A stretch of DNA of 64,000 bases from Austropuccinia psidii (lineage: Eukaryota; Basidiomycota; Pucciniomycetes; Pucciniales; Sphaerophragmiaceae), in contig JALGQZ010000019.1 in the NCBI GenBank assembly GCA_023105745.1, forward strand, positions 1,922,001 to 1,986,000, read 5' to 3'. Below are positions 1 through 13,195 of the stretch, piece by piece. The position numbers and the translations under genes were made by a program. Positions within the stretch are counted from its first letter, which is position 1, and every line of letters starts with the position of its first letter. Below the pieces are notes generated by a model. The model saw only the letters and a list, made by a program, of their open reading frames with translations. It was not told the origin of the DNA and searched no databases.

Positions 1-3000
1 ATCAAAAGCCTATGTTAATTAGCCGAAGAAATTTCAAATAATTTGAGACCCAAGTGAATATTTCTCAATATTTTTTCTACTTATGATTTAAACGTCCAGT
101 GGTCAGAATCATATTGATATTTGAAAAAATATGGATCAGAACTTCAATTTGACGCTTCTTATTCTCATAGAGATTTATTTTGTCATTTATTATCTACATC
201 TCACTCACTAATTACCCTTTGATTATATTTAATCCTTACATTTTTTTGCACTCCAAATTATTAATCTTGTTTAGCTTTTGATATCTATTTATATCTTTCA
301 TTTAAAAAAGTATCATTATATACTACATGTAATAATCAAATGCTTTTGAATAAAAAAGTGATCTTACAACCCCCAAGAAATACCTTTAAAAAGAACATTT
401 TACTAGTTTATTGAGTATAACGCCTCAGGATCATTATCCTCATTTCTATTGAATTCAGGATGTTTTAATAATATTTATCTTTGGGGAGCTCAGGATAAAG
501 TATTACCTGTCAAATTCTCAAGAAAATTATTTTTTTTTATTAAGAGGAAAGTTTACACTACATTCAAAAATTGGGGCTATCTGGAGCTTTAGTATATAAT
601 ACCCTTTTATACAACAACAAAACTTCATTTTGACCAAAAATTTTGAATTTTGAATTGTAAAATATGAAATTAAATAATCAAATCAAAAAATAATTAACTA
701 TAAGCCCCAATTTAAACCCTGCCATATATTTAATAAACAATATATCTGACTTGGGAAAGATCTGAAAGAATATGTTTCAAAAAAAGATTTAATTATTAGG
801 ATATTCACTGATCTAGCCATTAACTTTGGGTTCATAAATGGAATTTAGAAAAAAATTCTCCTAAATAAGACTTTCAGGAAATAAATTCAACCATCCTATT
901 AAAAGAGCTACAGAACAAGTAATCTGTATAAATGGAAAAGAAATCAAGTAGCTATAAAAGAGATGTCTTCTGTTAAACATCAGAATACCAGAAAGTATCT
1001 AGGAAGAGTGAGGGAAACTCATATGAAGAATATTTCCCGGAAATATTTAATATTAACCTCACATGTTTAAGATGGAAAATGCACACAAAATCTATAGAGA
1101 AAGATGAAATCAGATACTTAATTGAATATTAATTAAATCAGTGTAGTAACAAAAATACCAAAATTAAAATTCAGGATGGAAAACTTTGGCAAAACTATCA
1201 CCTGTCAAGCTCTATCAAATCAGCTGAAACCCCCAAAAGAGCTTTAATAATAAAAATTCCAAGAATGAGAAATGAAAGCATAGAAATTAATCGAAAAATA
1301 AACAAAAATATCAAATGAGACACCTTAAATCACCTTAAATTAATCTAAGTTATTTTTATACTAGAAAAAATACTGAAATATCAATAACACAGCCTTAATT
1401 TTGATTAACAGTAGCACTTTATCAAGAAAAATATATTAAGCCAAAAATACAATTGAATAATCTCAGATGAAATTGATCATTTGAGGTCTTGACTTTGGAA
1501 ACATATCCTCATCGCTGGAAAGCCCTACATATGCAACTCATCCAATATCACTTTAAGGAGTACTCTCTCATCTAGTGATATGTGAGATATAAATAAGGGT
1601 GTGACATTAAACTAATATATAGTCAAAAATATTCAAAAGGGCTTCATTATAAGCTCAAGTGGATATTAATATAATGAAAATATTGCTTGGAATGATTCTC
1701 AATCACCAATATAGTTAAGATTTAAACTATATAACCTTTTAGAGAAAGCTATTAATTGTTTGTGACATTTAAGCTACTTAAGAGAAATGCTAAGAAGATG
1801 ATGGTGGTCACTTTTTGTGAGGAAAAGTGCTTTTATGTTAATTTTGGGAGGTGGGAGTATTTCAACTTTGAGAAAGACAAAAGTTTAAAATACTTCAAAC
1901 ATTTAGTTCAATTTCCATCTCAAAGGCTCATCAAAGACTTAAATTGAAAAAATATGGTTTGAGGACCACAAATTTTCATTTTTCTCTAGAAAGGGTGAAG
2001 AGAACTTCTGATTAACTGTCAATACATTTATTCTCCTTTTGAAGAATCTAAAGCTTTAAGCCAAAGCTATAGTGTTCTTCATTAATCAAACTATGAGTAT
2101 TTCAAGAATGATAAAAACATGATGTGAGTTGGTACCTCATCATTAAGCTTAGTGATCAGGTATTCCAAAATATATTTGAGCCTTCAGGTATATTTTAATT
2201 AAAATGATAGGCCAAAAGTAACTTGAAAAGTAAATTTTGCAATTTATAGAACCTATAAGTCATGTATGTATGCAAAATTCATTATTGTTCATAGGGAAAA
2301 ATATGAATAGCTATTTTTTGAGTAAGTAAATCCATGGATTTGGGACCAGATTTTAATTCTAAACAAAAATGAAACCATTTTAACTTCATATAGCTAACAA
2401 GCTTAATTTGAATCTATTAGGTGCTAATATTAAAAACACTTCAACACCTCATCATCAATACCACATAAAAGAATTTCAAAACTTTTTGTTTTTTCATTTT
2501 CATGCCAAAATGATGGGATTATTTCAATTAACATGTTACATATACACTAATATAAGTGTTATTAATTCTTATGGAATTTGAAATTATACACATAGTGGAT
2601 ATCAGTCCTGATCCTTTAATTACTATTTTTGACATGAAAATAGCTTGAGGGCACCAAAGACATCAGAGACAGCCAGGGTATTCCAATTTCTGAAGACTAT
2701 AGGGTGTAAGAAGTACTAAAGCTTTAATAAATGACTTTTATTTAATAATTACTGGACTGAAAACCTTTGGAATCCTTTTTTAATAAGGCAAACTCTCATT
2801 TAATGATGAGGAAATAGCAAATAAGCTGCTATTTTAACATGACAAGGAGGTGATGAGCAACTCTAAATCATTTAATGATGTAAATCTCTTATTATTTTCC
2901 ATGGAAAACAAAAATAAGTAATTAAAATACTTTTGGGACTAGTATTCATGGAATTACCTCATGGAAACCAGCTGTGACTTATGAGGTGAAATTTCAAAAA

Positions 3001-5681
3001 TTCATTAAAAATACTGTTTTCAATGAATAATTTTGAGTATTTCAGGATAAATTTAGAAATTTATACCAAATCCCAAATCTAAAAATAATTATGACTTCAT
3101 AATTCAAATTAAAATTTCTACTTACAGTCAATTTTCAATGATTCTATGTGAAACACTGAATATTCAAAAATTCACAGAAAAGACAAATTGTGATGAAATT
3201 TCCAATGAAGTTGGCAATTTTGAGAGAAAAAGTTTTTTTAAAATAGAATATTTACAGTAATATATAGATTATCTCTTAGCATCAAATGGGGTGTTAACCA
3301 TATAAAATGACTTAATCAAGTCATTGTAATAATTTCATGTGACAAAAAAAGGTTTATTCATTGGCCCAAGTAATTAGATTGGTTTCTCAGCTTGATCCAT
3401 GGAGAACCTGAGTTAGATTTCTTAGAATTGAAGGAAGCCTAGTATTTTTATTTCTTTTAAGAGAATTCTATCAATCCTTATCAGTCAGTCAAGTAATTAA
3501 TCATCAATACCACCTGTAAGTATTAGTGATTAAATCATTATTAAGTACTTTAAACCTTCCAAATAAACCAGAAAGATATGAAATGATAGAATATTAATAT
3601 TAAAAATAGTATTATAGCTACAAACTGGTATACTACTGCTTTAATCCAGCTTTTGATTATTTAAATCCACAAATAATCTGTCAAATAGATTTACCAAATG
3701 TTTACAAGGTATTTTTGGACTACTAGTGAGTGATTTATTAAATTCTTTAAGATTTTTTTAATACTTGTAGCTTTATTCAAGAATTTATCATAATTACTCT
3801 TGCAAAAGATAATTATCAATAAAAATAACTCCATATTATTTCAATAAGAATATTGATCATTAGATCCTCTGGAAATTTATTCTAGTAGACAATTACTGCT
3901 TAGTTTTAGAATAATTGGCAGTTCATGAAAATTAGGAGAAATAATTAAACAATTAATGGTTTATTTGTGATTATAATAAATTCCTTTGTTATATTTTAGA
4001 ATAAAATTCATAGTAATCTTGATTAATAGTAATATTATCAAGCCTTTTACAGGAAAATACTACAATATAATATTTTACATTATCATGTGGTATTATAGGG
4101 TTGAATAACTGATCAATTACTCAATTTCCAACATACAGAGCTGAAAAATGGTTCACAATTTAGCTATAAGTAAGCTTCAAGATATTTTGCCAAACTTCAA
4201 AAACTTGAATATATGTATGGAAAATATATATCGGCTTTGCTATAATTTCAGATCTTTCAAATAGGCAATATTATTAGCTCAAGAATAAATACTGATATGT
4301 GATCAAAATTTTGGAAGGTAGATTAGAGGTCAAAATATCAAAGCTTACTTTTTACTATCTTGAGTGAATTTATTTCCCCAAAATCTCCTTTTTTGGTTCT
4401 TGATACCTGTAAATAAGACCACTGAAGAGATACACTTGAGATATCAAATTAAATAACCCACATGATGAAGATCTGGCCAAAAATGATAATTTTAGAAGAG
4501 AGGTACATCTTAGTTTTTACTAAATGCAGGTGTTTTAAAAACTTAGCACTCTATCATTTACTTTCAACTATGGATAAGAAGTATATTTCTTCAATTACTA
4601 TGTTTTTATATTTAATATGATTAACATACAGAGCTTCATTGGCTAATTTAGGAGTCTGATTGCTATAGCATTATTATTTCTTTACTTGGTTAAATAAAAT
4701 TGAAAGACCTGTGTTTTAATCTTGCAATCTGATACCATTATTTGTGATCTTTGGATTGTAATTATTTTCCTCTAGCTTTGAGCAGCAGGATAAAAGTCAT
4801 CCAATCTCAAAGCTTTTATACAGAATAGCATCCAAAAAAGTGTTAAAATTGGAAAATATCTGTAAGATCTTTCCAAATATGTTTGGAATAAACCAATATT
4901 GTGGAGGTAATAATCTTATTAAAATAAAACATTTATGACCATAATGAATATGATTTATTATTTGGGGTTTACAGTTTACTATTAGATTATTAAATAATAT
5001 ACAAGTTCAAATTTAAAGCCATTCTTAATACCATATTGAGAATAATAGGACCTAATCTTAATTTTTTGATATAATGAAGATTTTATTTTCACAATTTTTA
5101 ATACCAAAAATAGGTGAAATGACTGGAATTATGAGATTCATTTGATTTCTGTAAGAAAGCTAGCAAAAAAGATTAAAAAATTTGTTTTTTCATAATTTTT
5201 TGAATAACTTTGAATAATTTCAAACATCTGTAAAAATTTAGCTTACAGAAATACCTAGGGATAGGGGATTTTGGTAAAATATTTCATGGGTGATGATGGC
5301 CTTTAGCTTATACATTGTGATGCATTTATGATAGAAAAACAAATCAAAATTCATCTCAGAAAGAATAGAATTTATCATAAGTAGATAATATTTACTTCCA
5401 AAAGTATTGAACTTTTTTTTGGAATAAAACTTCAAGATGTTGTTAAGAATACTTTGTGAAACACGTTTTTGGACCAAAACTAACTAAATATTGTCAAAAG
5501 TTATATTTAGCTGTATGAAATTTCCATAAGAGTGTCTTCATTTATAATAACTTAATATTTTCTGATAAAATTTAGAAATGACCCCTTGAAATATTCTTTT
5601 GAAGTATAAAAGATAACCTATTTACAGAAACTACCTGACAGATAGAGATTATTACAAATAGATTTATTTTTATTTTGTGTT
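1..5681. other. AT-rich intergenic DNA, no gene recognised
   Basis: Very AT-rich sequence with frequent stops in every frame. The few open frames (for example 1756-1947 plus and 5238-5477 minus, 63 and 79 codons) have low-complexity, lysine- and phenylalanine-rich translations with no recognisable family, and I do not regard them as genes. I see no LTR pair, terminal inverted repeat, tRNA or rRNA here. Confidence 0.6.
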
Positions 5682-5686
5682 AATAT

Positions 5687-7462
5687 TGTAAGGTGTGGAT
5701 ATGAAAATTTGATAAAATATCAAGTACTTTTTCAGCCCTCAAAATTTGTATAAGGTAAAATTATTTAAAAATGGTAAGAAATGGTATTTTCAAAGAGAAA
5801 ACACTCTGATTTTATTGCTTTTAACTCTGTAAGTATAAAGCAATGATATAATAAAAACTTATTGTTTTACCAACAATAACGATTTATCCAAAAATACTCT
5901 ACAAGAGATATTTAAGGCTATAAAAGAAATTTCTTCAAGAGAAATTTCAATTGGAATTAATTGCGCAAAGGACTGCAAGAAATTAATTAAAGAAAAAAGT
6001 TTTTAAAAATATATTTAAAGAGAAAACACTCCTAAAAGTTAACAGAATGAATTTGAAACAAAGTGACAATGTTAACAGTGATGAAAGATGCTTTAATTCA
6101 CTTTTGGGGTGGTTTGGGGGTAAAAATGATTATAAGAGTTACAAACAATGATTATAATGATTTTTAATGCGGTTAAAGGGATTAAAATGATATAAAAACG
6201 TGGTTGGAATCTTTTTATTGATTGGTTTAATAGTGTTTAAACTAATTATAAAAGGAAAAGATTCTAACATGAAGAGAGAAGTGGGGCAAAGAAGACATTC
6301 TTTTATAGCTATCAATTTTCTTACTCCAAAAGTAGGATTTACTCTTTTCAGTCGTGGAAAACACTCTGACAACAGAAAAGCCAATTATGGCATCATTGAG
6401 CCCTGGTTTAGACCAAAAAAGGGCTGGTTTTAGCCATTTTAGACCCTTAAATCAGCCATTACTATAGTAATACCTAGCCTAGAGCCTTCAAAACATGTCA
6501 GAATGAGTGTAAGAGATGTAAAAACCAGTTAAAACTGTCTTTACTAAGATTGTCTTATCTTAAGGGTAGTTTTACCCTCTTGCAAACAGTTAAAACTGCC
6601 CTGGTTGGTATCAAAACCTCATCATCAATTGAGTCACAGAACCTGTGAGTCAATTACAGGCCAAAAGTGATGAGCTTTTGTGTGGATTTTGACATCTCAC
6701 GCCTGTCAGCAAGGATTTTGGGGGTCTGGCTCCTACTTAGAGCTAGAGTTCCTTTCCCCCCCAAAATTTAATCTTTCCAATTTATTTTTTCCTTTAATTC
6801 CTCATCATGTATTATAATTACAATTTACATATGTAATTCAATTGAGTTTTACAGTACACTACTGTAATAATTGACACCTCATATGTAAATCAAAGCTCAC
6901 TTATGTAATACGCGCGCACAGTTTGACAATTCAATTGAATTAAGTTGGAACTACTTCAATTCCTCATAACTTCTAAACTATACGCAACACCCAAATTTTA
7001 ACACAAAAATTGCTCATTAACACTACATGTGATGTGAATTAAGTTAAGGTGTGGAGGATTTTCAACTTTTATACAGAAAATACAAAAAACTTAATTTAAG
7101 CTTATTTAGAGTTGAGTTACAAAAATCTCACTCAGAGGTGACCCCACCTAATTTTTTTATAAGGAATCCAATGGTGAAATAAATTTTATATGTTTATTTG
7201 CTAGACAAAAAGTTATAACAAATTTCATTTAACTTTTTTCCAAAATTATTTTATTTTGGGTAATTTTGTTGAAAATTCATTTTTACTTAATCTTTTCAAG
7301 TAAAAATGTGTTTTTACAATTTTCAAATTTTATGTATTTTTATTTTTAAATTATAATTAAATTTTTGATTTTGTATATAAATTCATACTTATATTTTAAT
7401 TTGTATATTTAATTTTTTGTTTGTGGTCTTTTGGGTATATGAAAATACCTCTAAGGCTCACA
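5687..7462 (-). repeat. 3' LTR of Ty3-1
   Basis: About 1776 bp, alignable along its length to 15360-17132 with many substitutions and small indels, as expected for an old insertion. In element orientation it starts TGTGAGCC at 7462 and ends at 5687. A 77-codon frame (6200-6433, plus strand, antisense to the element) is open in this LTR and in the other one. Confidence 0.93.
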
Positions 7463-7473
7463 TTCCCTTCCCC
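7463..7473 (-). promoter_or_regulatory. Polypurine tract of Ty3-1
   Basis: On the minus strand the 11 bases GGGGAAGGGAA lie directly before the LTR start TGTGAGCC, which is where plus-strand DNA synthesis is primed in LTR retrotransposons. The younger element has a similar tract (GGTGGTAGGGAA) in the same place. Confidence 0.8.
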
Positions 7474-7485
7474 AAAAAAAGAATA

Positions 7486-8721
7486 TTACTTTGTAATATT
7501 GTTATTTCTAGTATGTCTGAATCTTCTGAGAAGTTTGGTAGCTTCAGGTATGTCCTTTTCTTCTAACCATTTATCTTCACCAGTTGGGTCACTGTACCTA
7601 ACAAGGTATTCCCTTACTTTTTTGGTGCTTAATTTCCTTTCTTTAAGAGCTTTTATAATCTTCTTAATACCAGATTTCTCACTAGGAGGTATAACTTGGG
7701 GAACTTTATTCCTCAAGGGGAACCTTTTAGCATCACTAGATTTATATGGCTTTATCAAGCTCACTGGAATTTTAGAATGCTTATTACTAAGTTCTTCATA
7801 TAATTCTACTTCAACAGCATTTTCTCCATGGAGGGCTTTAATAACAAAAGGTCCTTCAAAGGAGTCTTTGAGCTTTTTACATCCTTTGATGTTACTGAAG
7901 TTGGTGGTGGATACGAGTACTAAATCCCCCACTTTGAAATCTGGAGTGGCATGTGATTTGTCCCATTTATCTTTAGCATATGCAAATGAGTCTTCCATGC
8001 ATTTTACTGCATGCTTTATAGCTTTGTCTAGCATTCCTTTGAAGCTAGCAGCTGTAGGATGTATTTCAAACAAATCTTTTCTTTAAGAATCTTGGGGTAA
8101 CTTGGGATTCCATCCTTTTTCTAGAATAGCAGGAGTTTGACTGGGACTGGCATGAATTGATGTCTTATATGCCAATTATAATTCTGGTAGAAGAGTACAC
8201 CAATAATGAGTGAATCAATCACAATCTTTGAATTCAAGGCCATATGCACAAACTCTTCTCACCATTTCTTCCAAGGTTTGTATCATCCTTTCAGCTAGAC
8301 CATCAGTTTGTGGGTGGTAGGCTGTAGAGAAAGACAATTTAGTGCCAAATAATTGGTGAAGATTTGTCCACAGTGCTGAAGTGAATTTGGGATCCCTGTC
8401 ACTAATGATATTTGTGAATATGCCAGTCCATGAAACTACTCTATTCCATATTAGAAGACCTGTATTTATGGCTGTATCTTCTTTGTGACATGGTAAAAAG
8501 ATTGGAGTTCTACTTAATCTGTCTTCAATCACTAGGAAAGCATTATAACCTCTGTCACCTCCTGGTGGTAGGCCAGTTACCCAATACATATGGACAATTT
8601 CCCAAGGTCTGCTGGGTTCTTTCATTTTTATCATATCTCCAAGTCTTTTGCCAGTGGTTTTATTTTCCTTTTGACAACTGTCAGAGGTTTTGCAATACTC
8701 TGCAACATTGTTCTGCCACAT
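7486..8721 (-). pseudogene. Ty3-1 integrase remnant, catalytic core to C-terminal chromodomain
   Basis: Two open pieces, 8215-8721 and 7486-8073, are homologous to the integrase of the young element at 47693. The first keeps the CX2C-like end of the zinc domain (here CKTSDSC, damaged), the core motif around [14 protein letters not shown] and the [12 protein letters not shown] segment with the catalytic glutamate. The first catalytic Asp motif reads HMYWV rather than HMDWV, so that residue is lost. The second piece carries the basic C-terminal region and a chromodomain-like segment (EYLVRYSDPTGEDKW). A stop and frame change separate the two pieces near 8074-8214. The upstream part of integrase continues beyond the solo LTR at 10219. 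Confidence 0.9.
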
Positions 8722-8722
8722 T

Positions 8723-10218
8723 TGTCAGCCTGTGACTCAAAACAGAGCACCAGCATGACATCCAACATACCATAAGTAATGGTATGAGGAGTATTGGACA
8801 AATATAGCCAATACAAGTAGATTATAAAGAGGAAACCTCCTCAAATATAATAAGAAAGGACAAAGATATGCCCTATCAAAGATAAGACCAAATAAGCAAA
8901 AACTCTTATTCTAGCCTCTAATCTAACTTATACATATTTCATGAAACCCCAACCAGAATGGTTTTTTTCTTGAAGCTCTAAGGGAGAGCTATCCAATGGT
9001 ATCATCTATTCATCTGTAGCACTCCTAAATCAGGAGATACCATTATACCACCTTTTTTCACCAACAACCCCTCAAAGGTGTAGGAGGGCTTGTACAAAAC
9101 TGTACAGAAGTATAACCAAATTAAAGATATAAACAAGAGCTTTAATTTGAGATACATTAGACCTCTGTATCTCTTAAATTGACTGAGGGATCTTGGTTCA
9201 AAGGTTTAACAACCAAAAATACAGATATTCTGAAAACAAGAAAGTAAACAAACCCCTGTATCTTTGGCATACACTCATACAACTGTACAGTGTAATATAC
9301 CAAACTGTAGAGCTAATCAAGCCCTACAAAACTGTATCATCAGAATACAGATATCTTCCAAATTGGAGAAGATATCTGGCATGGAAGTTTTTGAAGCCTC
9401 ATACTGATGTACAAAATTACATCCAAAAACTTAAAACCCTTAAAACTTTTGCTATTTGAAAGAAGGGTAAACATGAAGCATACCAAATTGAAGAGCTCAT
9501 TAAGCCCTTCAATTCTGTGCTCTTGGTTTCTTGATATCTCAAAAACTGACTAAGATATCTTGGTTGGAAGTATTTTGACCAATACTGGTCTGTACCAAAC
9601 CTGTACCAACCAGTACTGGCTTGATACTTGAAATAATGGTTGTTTAAAGCTTAAACCCGCCCAGAATGACTAATATTAGTCATCCAGACACTCTGGACAC
9701 GTCACAATGGTGCTGACGTGGCCTGTGAAAAGTTTTTTCACCCTGTATTGATCCAGAATGATCATTTGTGGTCCAAAAACCACAATTCTGACTATGCTGA
9801 CGTCAGAATTGATGGTACAGAACCACAACCCAGCCTCCAGAGTGAAAATTTTCACTCTGTAGACGTGTGAAGAGCCTACCAGTCTTTCACAGTCCTCAGA
9901 GGAGATAAAAGCAGGTCTTTCCTCACTGGAAAAGACTCATCTTATCATGAATTAACATCCTTACGTAGTAAAACTGTCTTATACCAGTAGTACTCTTAGG
10001 ATTATATTGATATAATTAAAATAATTAATTATTGTAGTGTTTCTTTACAGTCAAAGATATTAGAGCATTGCAACCCAGGTCCTCAATAGACTCATCACCA
10101 CTGTTACCACATAGCAGTAGGACCTGAAGATTTGATTTATTACTTTTTTGTGTGTCACAGTCATAGTGCTAGCTTGTATTTACTATTTTTAAAGCTACTA
10201 CATAGACTCACCCTGACA
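8723..10218 (+). mobile_element. Solo LTR inserted in Ty3-1 integrase
   Basis: A 1496-bp insertion interrupts the integrase frame between the WWPM and WQNNVAEYC parts. It begins TGTCAGCC and ends ACCCTGACA, the TG...CA form of an LTR, and is flanked by the 5-bp duplication ACATT at 8718-8722 and 10219-10223. Removing it and one ACATT restores the local homology to the young element. It has no internal coding region, so a solo LTR left by LTR-LTR recombination is the simplest reading. A possible TATA-like GATAAAAG near 9904 and a CT-rich downstream stretch resemble the promoter zone of the LTR at 43263, suggesting plus orientation. Its parent family is not otherwise visible in the window. Confidence 0.88.
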
Positions 10219-11165
10219 ACATTGGCCACCATATGCAGGTCTTTACTTTTTCTCTTGTTCTGTCTTCAGACAGATGTCCTGAAAAGGGGCTGTCATGGCA
10301 TTCTTTCAGTACAAGATTGATTAATGAGCTGTCCACAGCTGTCATGACACATGTGTGCTTGGTCCTGTGGTAAATTATACCATCCAGTAGGTGAAATCTT
10401 CCTTCATCATAAGATCTCTTCCATACTTCATCCAAGGCATGTATTAGAGAGTTGTCTTTACAGTCTTTGTTAAGTAATTGGAATAAGATGCTACAATTCT
10501 TATCTTGAGTGTAACTGTTTCTTAATTCCTCAAAGAAGGTGGTGTTCAAGTCTGTAACACTTATTCCTTCTATTGGGATCTGTGGGGAAGCTTCTTCTGG
10601 CACATAAGCAGGATTATCAATATTATTTGGTAATGGCTATCTGTTTAGTTCATCTGCATTTTTATGAATATTCCCATCTTTATGAACAATAGTCATATTG
10701 CCGCTATACTATTGTAGGGCTATTTTCCATCTGATGATATGTCTGTTGGGTGTTTTGATGTTTAAAATTGATTTAAAAGTGGTAAAATCTGTTATTAATT
10801 CAAACACACATCCTTCAAAAACGTAATTGAGTTTCTCTAAAGCCCAAACAAGGCATAAACACTCCATCTGACTTGCTCCATATCTGGCTTCAGTTGGTTT
10901 GATTTTCCTGGATATGAAACATATGGGCCCTTCAACAGGTTTATCATTTAAAATTTGGACTTGATGAAGTGCAGCACCAAGCCCATCCCCTGATGTATCA
11001 ATGTAAAGTTTAAAGGGCAGTTTAAAGTCTGGAATCAGTAAGAGTAGAGCAGTGGTCAAGGCTTGTATTAAAGATTAAAAGGCTTTTACTCTGTCAACAG
11101 TCATTTCAAGTACTGTGTCTTTGTCACATAACTTATAAAGAGGTATTGCTATGGATGCAAAATCT
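10219..11165 (-). pseudogene. Ty3-1 RNase H and integrase zinc-domain remnant
   Basis: Open pieces 10709-11059 and 10224-10603 match the corresponding part of the young element's Pol. The first contains the RNase H start ([18 protein letters not shown]) and the [15 protein letters not shown] segment with the catalytic Glu; the third catalytic region reads [10 protein letters not shown]. The second has the integrase HH-CC domain start ([10 protein letters not shown] in homologous context, KECHD...SGHLSEDRT) and runs into the solo LTR at KTCIWWPM. Stops at about 10604-10708 break the frame between them. Confidence 0.9.
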
Positions 11166-11900
11166 TTAATGTGTTTCCTGTAATATCCTGTAAAAAAATG
11201 ATTGGATTTGCTTTTTGTTTTGAGGAATAGGTTTCAGTAAGACTGCTGCAGCTTTATTTTTGTCAATCCCAATGGATAGACCAGATACCACATTTCCTAG
11301 TGCTTTGAGTTCCTTAACTCCAAAATGACATTTCTTCAAAGAGATTTTCATGTTCACAGATTGGATTTTAGTCAAAATTCTGGATAATCTGTACATATGT
11401 TCTTCCAAAGTCTTGGAACAGAAAAAAATATCATCAATGTAAATGATCAACAATCCTCCTGGAATATCTTCAGGGAAAATTTCATTCATTATTGTTTGGA
11501 AGTGTGAAGGTGCATTTTTGGTTCCAAAAGGCATCCTCAAATATTCATAAACTCCACAATGAAAGATAATTCTTAAGTATTTCCTTGCTCTTGGTGTCAC
11601 TACATTTTGATTAAATCCTTTAAGGGAATCCATAGTGCTTATATACACTGCTTGAGATATTTGGGTGAGGGTAATTCAGATTTTTGGTATTGGGTACCTG
11701 TCTGGAACAGTGTAGGTGTTCAGAGCTCTAAAGTACTCAGCCATTCTAGATCTTCCATTATTCCATACCACTATGACTGGTGTAGTTATTTCTACTTCTT
11801 CATTGTGGCCCACTTTTCTTATTACACCAAGGTTTAAAAGCTCTGTGATATTAATTTCAAGGGCTTCTCTTGATTTTGGACTTGCTGGATATGCAGGTCT
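11166..11900 (-). pseudogene. Ty3-1 reverse transcriptase remnant
   Basis: The piece 11166-11648 keeps the central RT motifs: MDSLKGF, LRMPFGTKNAPSHF and the catalytic IIYIDDI. Upstream of it the sequence still aligns to the RT N-terminal part in shifted frames up to about 11900, and downstream the thumb/connection is frameshifted near 11166. It cannot encode a complete enzyme. Confidence 0.9.
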
Positions 11901-11902
11901 TC

Positions 11903-13111
11903 TTAAGAGTGGTGGATAAGGTCTCTCAATATTAAGAGTAATGTCAACTTCTGACCAATAATTGCGCCTAGGGGTTCTTTATCTGAAGCAAATGCTTCCT
12001 TGTGGTCATATAAAAGAGCATAAAGTTCATTTTCTTGTTTATCACTCAAATGAAGGCTTATTTCAGCTTCATTTAACTGTTCAGACTTGAATTTCTCTAA
12101 CTCTAAGTTGACTGGTGCTACTTTGTTCACTTTAATTTGTCTTTTAAATGGTAAAAAGGAAAATTTTTGGTGCTTATTGTCTCCAAAAGTAAAGTATATG
12201 TCCTTGTTGTTATGTAAATATATGCCATACATAATCAAATAATCATTTCCCAATATGAAATGGGTACTAGAGCAATTTTCCATAACAACAAATTCATCAG
12301 TGATTCTTAAATTTCCATTTATATGTGGAAATATGACACTAGTTTCAAATATTCCCAATGCTTTCATTGGGTTCTTTGCACTATTGAATTTTATGCCATC
12401 AATTGGCAACAAGTGATCTTCAAAATTTGGTACACAAGTCTTAAGAAAGGAGTTCCCTACACAAGAGCAGAATGCTCCTCGATCAAGTAGTAGTTTAGTG
12501 GGTTTGTTGTCAATTACCAGTTCTGTTATACAGGAGTTACCAGCTGTATAACCTTTTCCTCTGTTTGGTTTGGTTTTCATTAACTGTGCATCTTGAATTT
12601 TTGATAAATCAGGTTGGCTATTGCTCACCTGTGGCAAGTGTGAATAATATCCCATGATGTCAAAGGTGGCATTGATATTTTCTATATCCTTTGAAGAGTC
12701 AGAAAATATTGATGATTTATCATCTGAATTTTCTTCAATTACATCATCTTTTTCAACATCAGGTTCTTTTTTAATGTTAATTTCATTGATTTTCCTCCTT
12801 TTTGGACATGTATTGGATAAATGTGTTGTGCTTTGGAAAATATGGCATTTCCTGATTGTATCTGCAGATTTATATCTCAAATTATTAGAATTTTCTTTGG
12901 AGTTTTTGTCCACAGAATCTTTCCAAGGTGTATTAAGCTTTGTTTTGAGACTCACCCTAATAGAACCAATTTTGGTTCTGGTGGTTACTTCTTCTAGTAT
13001 ATTGATAATATCTTCTGCTGAAGATTGTTCAGTAGTCCTGCTTTTGACAGCTTGCTCTAGGTCACCTCCACATTGTCTTTGAATTTTCCTATGAATCATC
13101 AATTCTGACAT
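11903..13111 (-). pseudogene. Ty3-1 nucleocapsid and protease remnant
   Basis: A 402-codon frame homologous to the first third of the young element's Pol reading frame. The zinc knuckle KCHIFQSTTHLSNTC has lost its second cysteine (the young element has CX2CX4HX4C), and the aspartic protease motif reads LLLDRGAF where the young copy has NLDTGAY, so the D-[ST]-G triad is mutated. The distal IYFTFGDNKHQKF and KEPLGAI segments are conserved. The open frame has therefore outlived its catalytic sites. Confidence 0.9.
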
Positions 13112-13195
13112 GTCAGGGTATAATGCTGTTAGTCTGTATTTTTGTTGGAAAAATCATGGTAAATCTTTGTCTTTATCAGAATTAAATTTTGCATA

